Assembly (NCBI GenBank): GCA_028274465.1
Contig: CM051455.1
Location: forward strand, 72,336,985 to 72,400,984
Direction of reading: 5' to 3'
Length of the DNA stretch: 64,000 bases
DNA from: Plantago ovata
Lineage: Eukaryota; Streptophyta; Magnoliopsida; Lamiales; Plantaginaceae
This document shows, in pieces, positions 22,017 to 33,425 of the stretch. Below the pieces are notes generated by a model. That model did no database searches. It was not told the DNA's origin and was given only the letters and a program-made list of their open reading frames with translations. Position 1 is the stretch's first letter. The number at the start of each line of letters is the position of its first letter. A program made the translations under genes and the position numbers.

Positions 22017-23605
22017 TGTTAGGAAACTTGTAATTTTGATGAGCAATTTACCATGCTAATTTAAGGAAAGTCCAGTAACTAGTACTCTTAAGGTCCATAG
22101 GATTTTAGAATTTTAAAGGACATTGTAAAAGAGGAACGTTTGCTGATGACTTAGTTAGGTGTTAGATAAGTTATTTCTTTTGCGTATGATGTATTTTATT
22201 TTCAGAAAAGAAAATATCTTATTGATGCTTAGCTTTAATGTATCTTATTTTCTGAAATGAAAATAACCTATTGAAGCATTTGTTGAAGATATATTTTTTT
22301 TTATTACAAACAAATTATTGAAGCAAATAAGAAATCGGTCAGAATCTTGAAGACTTTTGAAGAATCTGAAGACTTGAAGAAATCGAAGACTTGAAGACTT
22401 GAAGATTGCTGAAGACTGGTAAGGCACGTGTTACTCAGAAAGTGGAATATTCAGCAACAGCATTGCGTAAGTGAAAATCTGAAAGACAGAGTAGGTTGTG
22501 CTTGCTGAAACTGAGACTGACCACTTGCTGATGGAACATATGTGACCTCTTGCTGAATGTACGTGAATTTGCGCTCCAATGTTACTGATTGAATTCTATT
22601 CAAATGTGCATTTAATGCAAAACTTACACACGAAGGACATGAAGACTAGAAGACAAACAGAGTCGCTGCTGAAAGTACAAAAAGCAAGATAGTTGCACTA
22701 TAAATAGAGGTCATCCGGCAAAGAGTTGAAGTGTGTCAACAACGTGATCAAACTCTCACTTGTGCTTAAAAACTCACAAACATTCAAACACTCTTACTGC
22801 CATTGATCCGTTCCAAGACTTAAAGCTTGAAAAAGCTACTTGTGAAGAAGTAGAACAAACTCGGCTAAGAAATTAGTTAAAGTGTTCTTTCTTTCAAACA
22901 AGAACAAGTCTTGACACCAGAAACAATCAAACTTGTTTACTACAAAGTATTCCAAGTTGTGTTTCTTAGATTACTTGTTGTAACTGAATAAGTTATAATT
23001 AAGTCATCTCACCCCAAAACTCTCTAACTGAAAATACACCCTTTCAGGCGTGATATTCAGGGGGAACTTAATCGAGCATAGTTTTGCTGATTAAAAGTAC
23101 CAAGTTTGGTGGAGAACAAGGTTGAGTTCTCTAGTTTAGGTTAGATACGAAGCAAGTGTGCTTTGGTGTCTGTTGAATCGCTTTAGATAGGAGATTGTAA
23201 GGAACCTCAATCATATCTTAGTGGATTCAGTCCTAGAAAGGACAAAGTGGATTAGTTGAGAGATTACGCCACTCTCAGATACCACTATAAAAGTGTTTGT
23301 GTGATTTACTTACTGTATTTAGCTTTCAGCAAATTATATCTGTCTGTACACAGTCACTCACCTCACTTGCTGAAACCTTTACTTGCTGAAAAAGCACTTA
23401 TTGTTTCAAAGACTTCCGCTCTCTGATATTATCAGCAAACCAAGCTACTGTAAAGTAACTTACGCTTGCTGAGAAAGTTAAGCATCAGCAAACTCATTAC
23501 TGAAAAGTAATAAATACTAGCTGAGAAAGTTTTCAACGACAAAAGTTTGAAAAGACTATTCACCCGCCCCCTCTAGTCTTTTCTTGTTGTTTAAAGGGAC
23601 GAACA
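22017..23605 (+). repeat. 3' LTR of copy C
   Basis: TGTTAGGAAAC..ACGAACA, 1589 bp. TATA box TATAAATA near 22693. It contains a GAAGACTTGAAG minisatellite at about 22345-22410 and repeated TTGCTGA motifs. It is longer than the LTR of copy A mainly around the minisatellite and an upstream AT-rich block. Confidence 0.9.
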
Positions 23606-24441
23606 CTTTTAGTAATCTTGCCTTTAGTCTTAACAACTTGCTTTTCAGCAACTTGTTTGGCGGAATGCTTTACAGCATTCTTCTTCTTTCCAGTTTGCTT
23701 TTCAGCAACCTGTTTTCCTTTTAAAGTCTTGTTACTTTGAGTAGCAACAGGCGGGCTTTATGGTCATAGGTACTTGATTGCATGTTTCAGCAACCTTAGT
23801 TTGACCAAACTGATAGGTTATTGGTGGACTACTATCAGTAGCACGTACAAAGGAGATAGGTGATTTATCTTTTCTCAAGATTTCTACGTTATCACCTTCG
23901 CACGTTGCTCCTAAACCTTCTTTCTGAGATGGATCTCTCAAATAAGAGTTTAGTTCAGTCAGTGTATTACTTGCACCCACATAAGATTTGAAATTGACTT
24001 TCATCTTTTTCATTTCTTGGATTTCAGCAAGTAACTTTAGAATTGAGGACTGATACTCTTCCAATTCTAATGCCATTTGAGAATTTTTCTCTGCAGCCTC
24101 AGCAATCAACTTCTTAAGACGCCTTATTTCAGCATCCTTTTCTTCTGTCTCTTCCTTTAGCAAGACGTACTTTTCAGTAGTTTGCTTGGTCACAGTTTCA
24201 GCAAATTGTAGTCTCTCTTGCTGTTTGCTGAGAGTTTTCTCAAATCTTTCGATTTGTCCTTGAATCTTGTCAAGGTCAATCTCGTCTTCACTTTCTGAGT
24301 CAGAGTCAGAGGTAGAGTTGTTTACCTGACCGGCCATGAGGCAGAATTCGTAGTTCAACACATCTGGATAAGCTTCCATAGCTATTCCACAAACTTCCTT
24401 GCCAATCTCCACGTCTGGAGTGGCTTCTTCATCGTCGGTGT
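23606..24441 (-). pseudogene. Gag coiled-coil extension of E/B, distal to element D
   Basis: On the - strand it continues the gag cut by element D: TDDEEATPDVEIGKEVCGI, then SDSDSESEDEIDLDKIQGQ, a long coiled coil (QIERFEKTLSKQQERL and KNSQMALELEEYQSSIL), then TLTELNSYLRDPSQKEGLG. The frame is lost near 23735. It is collinear with 5390-6180 of copy A. It ends where the 3' LTR of copy C begins. Confidence 0.8.
24437..24441. other. Target site duplication GGTGT, left copy (element D)
   Basis: GGTGT precedes the 5' LTR of D and recurs at 32165-32169 right after its 3' LTR. Joining the flanks through one copy restores the gag frame of E/B. Confidence 0.95.
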
Positions 24442-25681
24442 TGATGAATGTGTATTTTACACTTTCATTCCAGTCTTTTTCACCTAATTTATCTATCCTC
24501 TATGATAATTTAGCTATATTTTAGTACATTTTATTAGAATAGTGTCACGTTTCACTTTAGATTTTATTTTACAGGTTTTGGTTGAAATTCGGAGATTTCG
24601 GGACAATTATATTGAAGTCTACAAGAAATTGGTGTTCCAGAAGCATATTTGGAGTATCTGAAGGTTTCCGGATAGGATTTGGAGTCTAGGGGCCGAATCT
24701 GGAGGTTAGAAGGCTACTAGAAGTCATAAACCGAGTCCGAAAAGGTGAAGAAATCCAAATCTGCGTCGAAAAATGCGAAAATTCCGCGAAATACTGGGGG
24801 GCGAACCGCCCCAGAGTTTTTTCGGGCCTATATATAGTGCTCAGTTTTCTCTCCGAAAATCATATCTTTCCAAGCCTACTTTCTCACCTCTCTCTATAGT
24901 TTTAGGTAGGAACTTCCCGGGGCCTGTCCTGGGAGTTCCGTAGCTTAGGGGACACTTTTTCATAGCAGTTTGGAGCTCGTAGGACCGCAATCATCCGGAG
25001 ATTGACAACCTTCGGTAACTTTGTATCTTACAGTATTAACTACTTATTTTATTTATCTTTCAATATGTTTTCTTCTATGATTTCTATTGATTGCATGCCT
25101 ATTGTGAGTAGCTAAACTTATCATTGGTGGTAGTATGTGAATTCTTAGTGAGGGAAGATAATCATGCTAATGGCTATATCGCGCATTATACTCCGTGTCA
25201 TTGCTTTATTTCGTTGATCAGTTGTAACCAAAATTCTCGTATGTTGTATTGATCATTATGCACAATTGGACACTAGTCGACCATCAGACCAATTATATTC
25301 ATAGTGTTGAATAATTACGGAACACATTAGGACAGCAGTGTTGACTAGTCAGACCAGATTATCTTCGTAGTGCTTAATACTTGCAACAAGACACTAGATT
25401 GATTCAAAGATCTCTATGCAAGACCGAGGAATTTATGCATGATTATCGACCCATTATGCTAAGAAGGACCATACTATCACCAATCTCCATTATCTGCTTG
25501 AAACCCCCTTTTGCTTTCTATCTGCTGTTTTATATTCTTAATTAGATTTGATAAAGCTAGTATAGTCCTGAGAGAACGACACTCGAGTCATTCTACTACT
25601 ACACTACTGTTTTCGTTGTAGTTGTGGATTACCTTTGGCTAAATTACAAATATATTTGATTGACCTTGACAACGTTCATCA
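24442..25681 (+). repeat. 5' LTR of element D
   Basis: TGATGAATGTG..CGTTCATCA, 1240 bp. TATA box TATATATA near 24830, preceded by the palindrome GGGGCGAACCGCCCC at 24797-24811. It is closely related to the LTR of F (38796-40068). Confidence 0.93.
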
Positions 25682-25684
25682 AAT

Positions 25685-25702
25685 TGGCGCCGTTGCCGGG
25701 GA
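25685..25702 (+). promoter_or_regulatory. Primer-binding site, tRNA-Asp
   Basis: TGGCGCCGTTGCCGGGGA is a perfect 18-base complement of the plant tRNA-Asp 3' end including CCA, three bases after the LTR. Confidence 0.92.
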
Positions 25703-25957
25703 CTATACTCCTTTTTTCTGTTTAATTTGTTTTTATTTACTGCATTAGATTCCTAATTCTACTAGTTTTAGTTTTCCTTTTCAATCTCTCTCTGATACTG
25801 CTTTCCTAGTCTGTTTCTAATCACCTTTCCTAGTCTGTTTCTAATACTCCTTTCCTAGCTTTAGTAGTATTCGATATCCAGAAATTTTCTCGATTTTTGA
25901 AATTTCTAACGAGGCTAATTTTTAGTTTTGAGTTACTCCTGATACAGATTTCCAAGT

Positions 25958-27481
25958 ATGACGACCTTAAAAGACCGCTTGACAACGACGTTCTCGCAAG
26001 TCAGGAGGGGGTCAGCTATATACTTGGAAGAAGAGTTATCGGGGTACGAGGTAACAAGCACCATAGTGAGAAGGATACCAAGGTTCGAATAAGGAGAGGA
26101 TATGAATCCAATAAGCTTCATCAAATCCTATGAAGAGGAGATAGCAAAAGTTCCCGCAAAGGGGTTCACCGAGGATCAATTATGCAGGAAATTATTTCCT
26201 TTTGCTTTGGGATATGAACCGAGGATATGGATAGCAAGGTTAGCACCAGGATCACTGAAGACCTGGAGCCAAGTAGTAGAGGAGTTCTTGGCACGTTTCA
26301 TGCCTTACCATGAGACAATTGCACTACGGAATCGGATCGAATACTTCAAGCAAGGAGAATACGAGCGGTTCTGTGACACCTATGAACGTTTTGAGTTGTA
26401 TAAACGTGAGGGCCCCCACCACCGTTTCGACGATGGGGAGCTGATTTGGTTTTTTGTTGGAGGACTACGAGATGAAGTTAGGCTTCAAATAGATGGGATA
26501 TGTGGAGGTTTGGAAGAATGTACAGTTGAAGAGGCACTGAAGGTCTGTCAAACGTACGCCAATGGATCTGCACAATCCGAGAAAATAATGTCGAACGAAG
26601 TCGCCAACATATACTCAAATCAAGACGAAACTGAGGGGGTATACGACAGCTATTCTGAGGACGAAGACCTCAGTGAGGAGGAGGAACTTGCATTTTACGC
26701 AGGAATCAAAGCCATTGAGAGTGTCTTCGAGGTAGCACACGCAGGGCAGGCTGAGAACAATCTTCGCATCGAGAAGGCTTTTGAAGCGATCGAAGTAACT
26801 GAACAACTTATCAAAGAGCTTAGCCTGCTGAAGTGTGGAAGGTGTGGTGATGAAGTCGAGGATACCCCACCGGAGGAAGTGAGCAAACCACCCGAGGTGA
26901 CGAGCGAATCGCCACCCGACTCCGGGGAACAGGACAATCCTGGTCCTGCCAAAGAGACGACTGAAGCTGATCCCGAGCAGCCCCCAGCTGATGCTACCAA
27001 GGAGAATTAGTACGAAGAGGTGAATCTACTGCTCCGAGGAGGCAAGATGACCAAAATTCCTAACTTTGTACGTCCTAAGCGGGCGGAATCTTCTGAGGTC
27101 AATAATAGAGGGGCAAGCACGGAACAAGAGGTTGTTGGAAGTCCAGAAGAACCTCAAGAAGTTCCAGGAAAGAATGATGAACCAAGACCATCTGTGATAG
27201 ACATAGATGATGATGAAGCCGAGGAAGGAACCAGTATGCCAGGGGGACTCCACAAATCTTCCAATCCATATGTGCCTCCGAAGCCACATGTGCCATACCC
27301 AAGTCGGATCAAACCAGTCAAGAAGGATATTCAAGATTCACCCCTATTCCAAAGACTGTCAAGGGTGGAGGTCAATGTGCCACTCTTAGAGTTGATCCAG
27401 AATATTCCAGCTTATACGAAATTCATTCGTGAGATCAAGAACAAAAGGAAACAGTCAACTCGATTGCTGGATTGCCGATGA
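25958..27481 (+). pseudogene. Athila-type Gag of element D
   Basis: The likely start is the ATG at 25958 (MTTLKDRLTTTFSQV), upstream of a stop at 26090-26092. The core runs CRKLFPFALGYEPRIWIARL, PGSLKTWSQVVEEFLARF, FCDTYERFELYKREGPHHRF, the usual Athila Gag pattern. After a TAG at 27008 the same frame continues through an acidic region to VNVPLLELIQNIPAYTKF, the conserved linker before the protease, and leaves frame near 27440. The later Met at 26102 is internal. I see no CCHC knuckle. Confidence 0.82.
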
Positions 27482-30400
27482 AGAAAAAGGATCCTAACAG
27501 CTTCATCATCGACATAGCCTTAGGGAATGGACGAACTACGCAGGCAATGCTTGACTTGGGAGGTAGCATTAACTTAATGCCGTATTCGGTATACAAGGCC
27601 CTGGAACTCAGAGAATTAACACCAACTGATATGGTGGTCCAAATGGCGGACCAAAGTGTGAAGAGGCCAGTCGGGATAATAGAAGACATCCTTGTGAAAG
27701 TGGACAAATTGATAATCCCAGCTGATTTTGTGATAATGAAATCCGCGGACGAGGGAAAGAGCCATATCCGTGAGCACATAGTACTACTGGGGAGACCATT
27801 TATGGAAACTACCAACACATGCCTAGAACTTATGGGCAAGAAAATAACTATGGAGGTAATGGGCGAAAAGATTGAGTTGGTAGGATGCAGCGTCAGAGAC
27901 AAGGAAGTTGCGGAGGAATTAAAATTTGTCGATTGGTACGAATCCGCAATTCCAGAATTTCATCATAACCATGGCGACCGCGAACCACTTGAGGAAGCCT
28001 TAACAATGCAAGCTGAGACGTGCTACATGACCCAAGAAGCAAGGGAACTAGTGGAAATAATGGATAGCACCCCAGAAATCCCCGTAGGAGAAGAGGTTCT
28101 TGAACCTTTGGATGAGGAAGAAGAAGAAAGAGGGTTTCCTGAAGAACCTAGCTTAGAATTGAAGCCGCTTCCTGCACACCTCAAGTATGTGTATTTCGGA
28201 GAAAATCGGAAAAAGCTTGTGATTGTCTCCTCACATCTCTCAGACGATGAAAAAGGTAAGCTGATTGAAGTTTTGAAGGAAAATTCCGCAGCTATAGGAT
28301 GGGGGGTCAGCGATATCAAAGGAATTAGCCCTACAAGATGCGTGCACAACATCACTCTTGAACAAGATGCCAAACCTGTTAGGTAACCTCAGCGAAGGAT
28401 TAATCCAGCAATGCAAGAGGTGGTAAAAAAGGAAGTGATCAAGTTGTTAGATGCTGATATGATTTACCACATTCCAGATAGTCGATGGGTGAGCCCGGTA
28501 CATGTAGTTCCTAAGAAATCGGGAGTCACGGTGGAAGAGAATGAGAAGGGAGAATTGGTACCGGTTAGGAAGACCACTGGATGGCGGATGTGCATTGACT
28601 ACAGAAGATTAAACGCCGCCACTAAAAAAGACCACTTCCGTTTACCATTTATAGATGACATGCTTAATCGCCTTGCGGGGCGGAAGTTCTATTGTTTTCT
28701 TGATGGTTTATCAGGTTTCTACCAGATTCCGATTGCACCGGAGGATCAGGAAAAGACGACATTCACTTACCCATTCGGAACATTTGCCTATAGGAGGATG
28801 CCATTTGGACTATGCAATGCTCCCGCCACTTTTCAAAGGTGCATGTTTTCTGTTTTCTCTGACATGGTAACTAAATTTGTTGAAGTTTTTATGGATGATT
28901 TTTCCCTTTTTGGTGATTCATTTGATGATTGCTTGCAAAGATTAGATCTTGTTTTGAAAAGGTGCATTCAATGAAACTTGACCTTAAGCTGGTAGAAGAG
29001 TCATTATATGGTTAGAGAAGGCATTGTTCTAGGAGATGTAGTTTCTGAAAGAGGTATTGAGGTAGACAAAGCTAAGATAGAAATCATTGAAAAACATCCC
29101 CCACCTACTTGCGTGAAAGAATTGCAATCTTTTCTTGGCCATGTAGGTTTTCATAGGAGGTTTATAAAAGATTTTTCGAAAATTGCTAAACCTCTAAGTA
29201 GCTTGCTTGATAAAGATGTGGTTTTCCATTTCTCTAATGAATGCTTAGTTGCTTTTAATACCCTTAAGGAAAAGCTTGTTTCCGCTCCCATTGTTGTGCC
29301 GCCTGACTGGAATCTTCCTTTCGAAATTATGTGTGATGCTTCGAATTTTGCTATGGGTGCTGTTTTATGCCAAAAAGTTGATAAGCAGTATCGTGTAATT
29401 TATTATGTTAGTAAGACTCTAGACTCCGCACAAGTTAATTATACAACTACTGAAAAGGACTTTTTAGCTGTTGTCTTTGCTTTACGAAAGTTTAGGTCTT
29501 ACTTAATTGGACATCCTGCAAATGTCCATACTGATCATGCTGCCTTGAGACATTTGATAGCTAAGCAAGATTCTAAGCCTATATTACTCCGTTGGGTCCT
29601 TTTGCTGCAAGACTTTCATTTGACCATAGTGGATAGAGCCGGCAGGGAGAATCTAGTAGCAGATCATTTATCTAGAATACCTAATATTCCTATTGACCCG
29701 ATACCAATCAATGAAGACCTCCCCGATGAGCATCTCATGAAGGCTAATGAGGAGCCATGGTATGCGGATATTGTAAACTATTTGGCTATGAATGTTTGCC
29801 CCACTAACTTTTCAGCTTCAGACAAGAGAGCTCTTGCCATGAAATGCAGGACTTACATATGGGATGATCCGCATCTATTCAAGGAAGGAGCTGATGGGAT
29901 TCTAAGGAGATGCGTGCCACAAGAAGAACAGCAAAGTATACTGAGCCATTGCCATGAGCTTAACTGTGGAGGGCACTACAGTGGATTGAAGACAACGCGC
30001 AAGATACTGCAGGCAGGATTTTTCTGGCCAACAATATACAAAGATGCTAGAAGTTTTGTGAAGAATTGTGACCCATGCCAACGAGGTGGCGGTATTGGCA
30101 AGAAAGATGAAATGCCCCTTCAAGGGAATCTAGTAGTAGAACCTTTCGATGTATGGGGCATTGATGTTATGGGACCATTTCCAAACAGCGGAGGCTATGA
30201 ATACATTCTTGTGGCAGTGGACTATGTGACTAAATGGGTAGAGGCAATTCCTACAAAAACAAATGACGGCGCAGTAGTTATGAAGTTCTTGAAGGAAGTA
30301 ATCTTCTCGAGATTTGGATGCCCCAGGACAATCATCAGTGATGGAGGGTCACACTTTGTCAATAGAACATTTGCCTCCCTTCTTAAGAGATACAGTGTCC

Positions 30401-31059
30401 ACCATAGTGTTGCTACACCTTACCACCCACAGACGTCGGGGCAAGTCGAAGTCAGCAACCGTCAAATCAAGAAGATCCTGGAGCAAGTAGTGAAGCCTAG
30501 TAGGAAGGATTGGGCAGGAAAATTGAATGATGCACTATGGGCATACAGGACTAGCTACAAGACGGTGATTGGGACCACTCCGTACAGGCTTGTGTATGGG
30601 AAAGCGTGTCATCTTCCCGTAGAACTAGAACACAAGGCATATTCGGCTATTAAAGCACTCAATCTTGATATGGGAAAGGCTGGCGAGGAACGATTGTTGC
30701 AACTAGATGAGCTTGATGAATTACGACTAGGTGCTTATGATAATGCCAAGATCTACAAGGAACATACTAAGAAGTATCACGATCGTGGTATAGTACGTAA
30801 GGAATTGGTTCCTAGACAAAAAGCTTTGGTGTTCAATTCTCGTCTTCGACTATTCCCTGGAAAGCTCCGTACTCGTTGGGATGGACCGTACGAAATTCTC
30901 GAAGTTTCTCCCCATGGAGCTGTTAAACTCTTCGATCCAAAGACGGGCAATACCTTCAAGGTGAATGGCCAGCGAGTGCAGCCGTACTTCGAGATATCTA
31001 GTGATCAAAGGGAGGTTGATCACCTTGAGCTTACCCTTACTGCCTCCACTAAAGGTTAG
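27440..31059 (+). pseudogene. Protease-RT-RNase H-integrase of element D
   Basis: One frame. Protease DLGGSINLMP (the Athila DLG form), then RT (GWRMCIDYRRLNAATKKDHF, FLDGLSGFYQIPI, FMDDFSLFG with both catalytic Asp), RNase H ([30 protein letters not shown]), integrase HHCC ([17 protein letters not shown]) and DDE core ([27 protein letters not shown]), then the C-terminal [17 protein letters not shown]. Stops at 28384 (TAA in place of a Gln codon), 28972 and 28990. The final 683 codons from 29008 are uninterrupted. Confidence 0.9.
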
Positions 31060-31171
31060 TATGTTTTGTTTTGTTTTCTCACGAGTTTGATTGAGTATTA
31101 TAGGTAACTTATACAAGCATTAGCTCTCACCTTGGATCCACTTTCGGCGTTCGGGACGAGTGACGACGTTC

Positions 31172-31187
31172 AGGTTTGGGGAGGAGG
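31172..31187 (+). promoter_or_regulatory. Polypurine-like tract in the 3' region of D
   Basis: AGGTTTGGGGAGGAGG, about 110 bp after the pol stop. The same module follows the pol stop of element J at 56249-56265, so it is a conserved feature of this clade. The true PPT next to the 3' LTR was removed by the deletion that also removed U3. Confidence 0.55.
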
Positions 31188-31311
31188 TTATCGCTGGTTA
31201 TTTCTATACTTATCTTGCATATGAAAATCGTTAAATTTTTGAAATTTTTGCATTTGCACGTTTACTGCTTTCCTAGGATAGTTTTGCATGTTTTATATGG
31301 AGTTTATTGCC

Positions 31312-32164
31312 GATATATATTGCTCAGTGTTCTCTCCGAAAATCATATCTTTCCAAGCCTACTTTCTCACCTCTCTCTATAGTTTTAGGTAGGAACTTCC
31401 CGGGGCCTGTCCTGGGTGTTCCGTAGCTTAGGGCACACTTTTTCATAGCAGTTTGGAGCTCGTAGGACCGCAATCATCCGGAGATTGACAACCTTCGGTA
31501 ACTTTGTATCTTACAGTTTTAACTACTTATTTTATTTATCTTTCAATATGTTTTCTTCTATGATTTCAATTGATTGCATGACTATTGTGAGTAGCTAAAC
31601 TTATCATTGGTGGTAGTATGTGAATTCTTAGTGAGGGAAGATAATCATGCTAATGGCTATATCGCGCATTATACTCCGTGTCATTGCTTTATTTCGTTGA
31701 TCAGTTGTAACCAAAATTCTCGTATGTTGTATTGATCATTATGCACAATTGGACACTAGTCGACCATCAGACCAATTATATTCTTAGTGTTGAATAATTA
31801 CGGAACACATTAGGACAGCAGTGTTGACTAGTCAGACCAGATTATCTTCGTAGTGCTTAATACTTGCAACAGGACACTAGATTGATTCAAAGATCTCTAT
31901 GCAAGACCGAGGAATTTATGCATGATTATCGACCCATTATGCTAAGAAGGACCATACTATCACCAATCTCCATTATCTGCTTGAAACCCCCTTTTGCTTT
32001 CTATCTGCTGTTTTATATTCTTAATTAGATTTGATAAAGCTAGTATAGTCCTGAGAGAACGACACTCGAGTCATTCTACTACTACACTACTGTTTTCGTT
32101 GTAGTTGTGGATTGCCTTTGGCTAAATTACAAATATATTTGATTGACCTTGACAACGTTCATCA
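31312..32164 (+). repeat. 3' LTR of element D, U3-truncated
   Basis: Matches 24830-25681 of the 5' LTR from the TATA box to the end, with roughly 1% difference. The first 388 bp of the LTR and the adjoining PPT are missing. The break point has ATATATA on both sides, a possible microhomology. Confidence 0.9.
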
Positions 32165-33313
32165 GGTGTCTGAACTTTCATCCTCACTATCTTCGGAGCT
32201 AGTATCAATACACAATGCATCGATTTTTGCTTGAAGCTTCTTCTTTTCTTCAGCAATAAAAGCTCTTTTGAACTTCTTCTTTTCAGCAGATTTGCCTTTC
32301 AGCAAAGGACAATTAGCTTTGAAGTGTCCAGGCTTTTTGCAATAAAAACATAGATCATTTCCAACTGCTGGTTCTTCTGATGAAGTAGCTTGCTGAGCTT
32401 GCTTGTTCAGCGAGCTAGTATCATTCTTGTACTTATGGTAGTTGTTACCAAGATGCTTTTTCAGCTTCTCTTTTGCTTTTCGCCTTTCAAGTTCCTTACT
32501 GATGAATTTCTTCATGTTTTTAACAACTAAAGCATTTTCATCAGCAGGCTCTTTATCATTCTTCTTTTCAGAAGATGACGGCTTTGCAGCAAGAGCAATG
32601 TTTTGCGATTTTTCAGCAAACACATTTTCTCTTTGCTTTGTCTCATAATTGACAGTAGCAAGATGAGAGAACAACTCTGTTGGTGTAATGTCTGGCATTC
32701 CTTGATTATAATAGAAATTCTGAGTGTGGATCCATTCTTGATTCAGACTTCTGATGATAGTTTTCACTTTCTCAGAATCTGAGTAGAGGTTTCCAACACC
32801 CAATGCTGCCATTTCACTAACAAGAGTTGTGAATCTGAAGTCCAAGTCTTCCAGTGACTCGTTTGTACCTTGCTTAAAGTTTTGAAACTTTAACTTAAGT
32901 ACTTCAAGTTTGTTTTCCTTGGCCTTGTCAGATCCAGTAAAAAGATCTTAAACCATTTTCCAAGCTTCCTTTGCAGTCTTAGCACCCCACAGTTTGCACT
33001 TTATGGTATCCGTAGTTGATCGAATGATGATATTTCTAGCTTGGCCATCAAGACGGAATCTCTTAGCTTCATCAGAAGTCCATTCCTCTCTTGGTTTTGG
33101 CACAACCGTATCTGATGGTTCGCCTTGGATGGTTTCCTTTCCAGCTTCAGTGGTCCTATGAGGGAAACTCCTTTCAACCTTGGTGATCTTGATAGGTCCA
33201 TCATTAATGACGGTGACCATCTCATCACTAATGGCCTTAAGATGTAGCATCATGTTGTTTCGCCATTTCTCGTAATTTTCCTGCTTCAGCAAGGGAGCAT
33301 ATCCTAAAGACAT
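32165..33313 (-). pseudogene. Gag of E/B, proximal part (cut by D)
   Basis: The ATG is at 33313 (MSLGYAPLLKQENYEKW). Copia Gag core, a stop at about 32950 (TAA in place of a Gln codon), then intact frame through LVSEMAALGVGNLYSD, TELFSHLATVNYETK, the knuckle CFYCKKPGHFKANC (CCHC complete) and the acidic SEDSEDESSDT, where D begins. It is better preserved than copy A and confirms the gag start used there. Confidence 0.88.
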
Positions 33314-33411
33314 CCTGTCAGCAAAGCACTACCAAACTGATCAAGTGAGAGTGATTTACGGAAAACACTTAAGGGGATCTAGGTTCAGTAAAGAAGGCTA
33401 AAGAACCTTCT

Positions 33412-33423
33412 GCTCTGATACCA
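33412..33423 (-). promoter_or_regulatory. Primer-binding site of E/B, initiator tRNA-Met
   Basis: On the - strand TGGTATCAGAGC follows the 5' LTR end by two bases. Confidence 0.9.
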
Positions 33424-33425
33424 CT

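Larger units (their letters stand above)
16652..23605 (+). mobile_element. Sirevirus-like copia copy C, 5'-truncated
   Basis: Starts abruptly about 10 residues into the ORF3 N-terminus, runs through the complete rest of ORF3, PPT and full-length 3' LTR, and ends ACGAACA at 23605. It abuts the gag linker of E/B at 23606, so it was probably inserted in gag-pol of E/B. Its own 5' LTR, gag and pol and the missing pol of E/B could all have been lost in one deletion whose scar is 16651/16652. That order is inference. Confidence 0.8.
24442..32164 (+). mobile_element. Athila-type Ty3/gypsy element D
   Basis: 5' LTR, tRNA-Asp PBS, gag, protease, RT, RNase H, integrase, PPT-like tract and a 5'-truncated 3' LTR, all on the + strand, flanked by GGTGT. 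Only about ten differences are visible over the roughly 850 bp shared by the LTRs, so it is the youngest-looking large insertion here. Coding is broken by few lesions (stops at 26090, 27008, 28384, 28972, 28990 and one frame change near 27440). Confidence 0.92.

Noticed and set aside
26695-27000. Antisense ORFs in Gag regions of D, J and F as overlapping genes
   Set aside because: They mirror acidic or Ser-rich sense codons and have no domain or conservation between elements.
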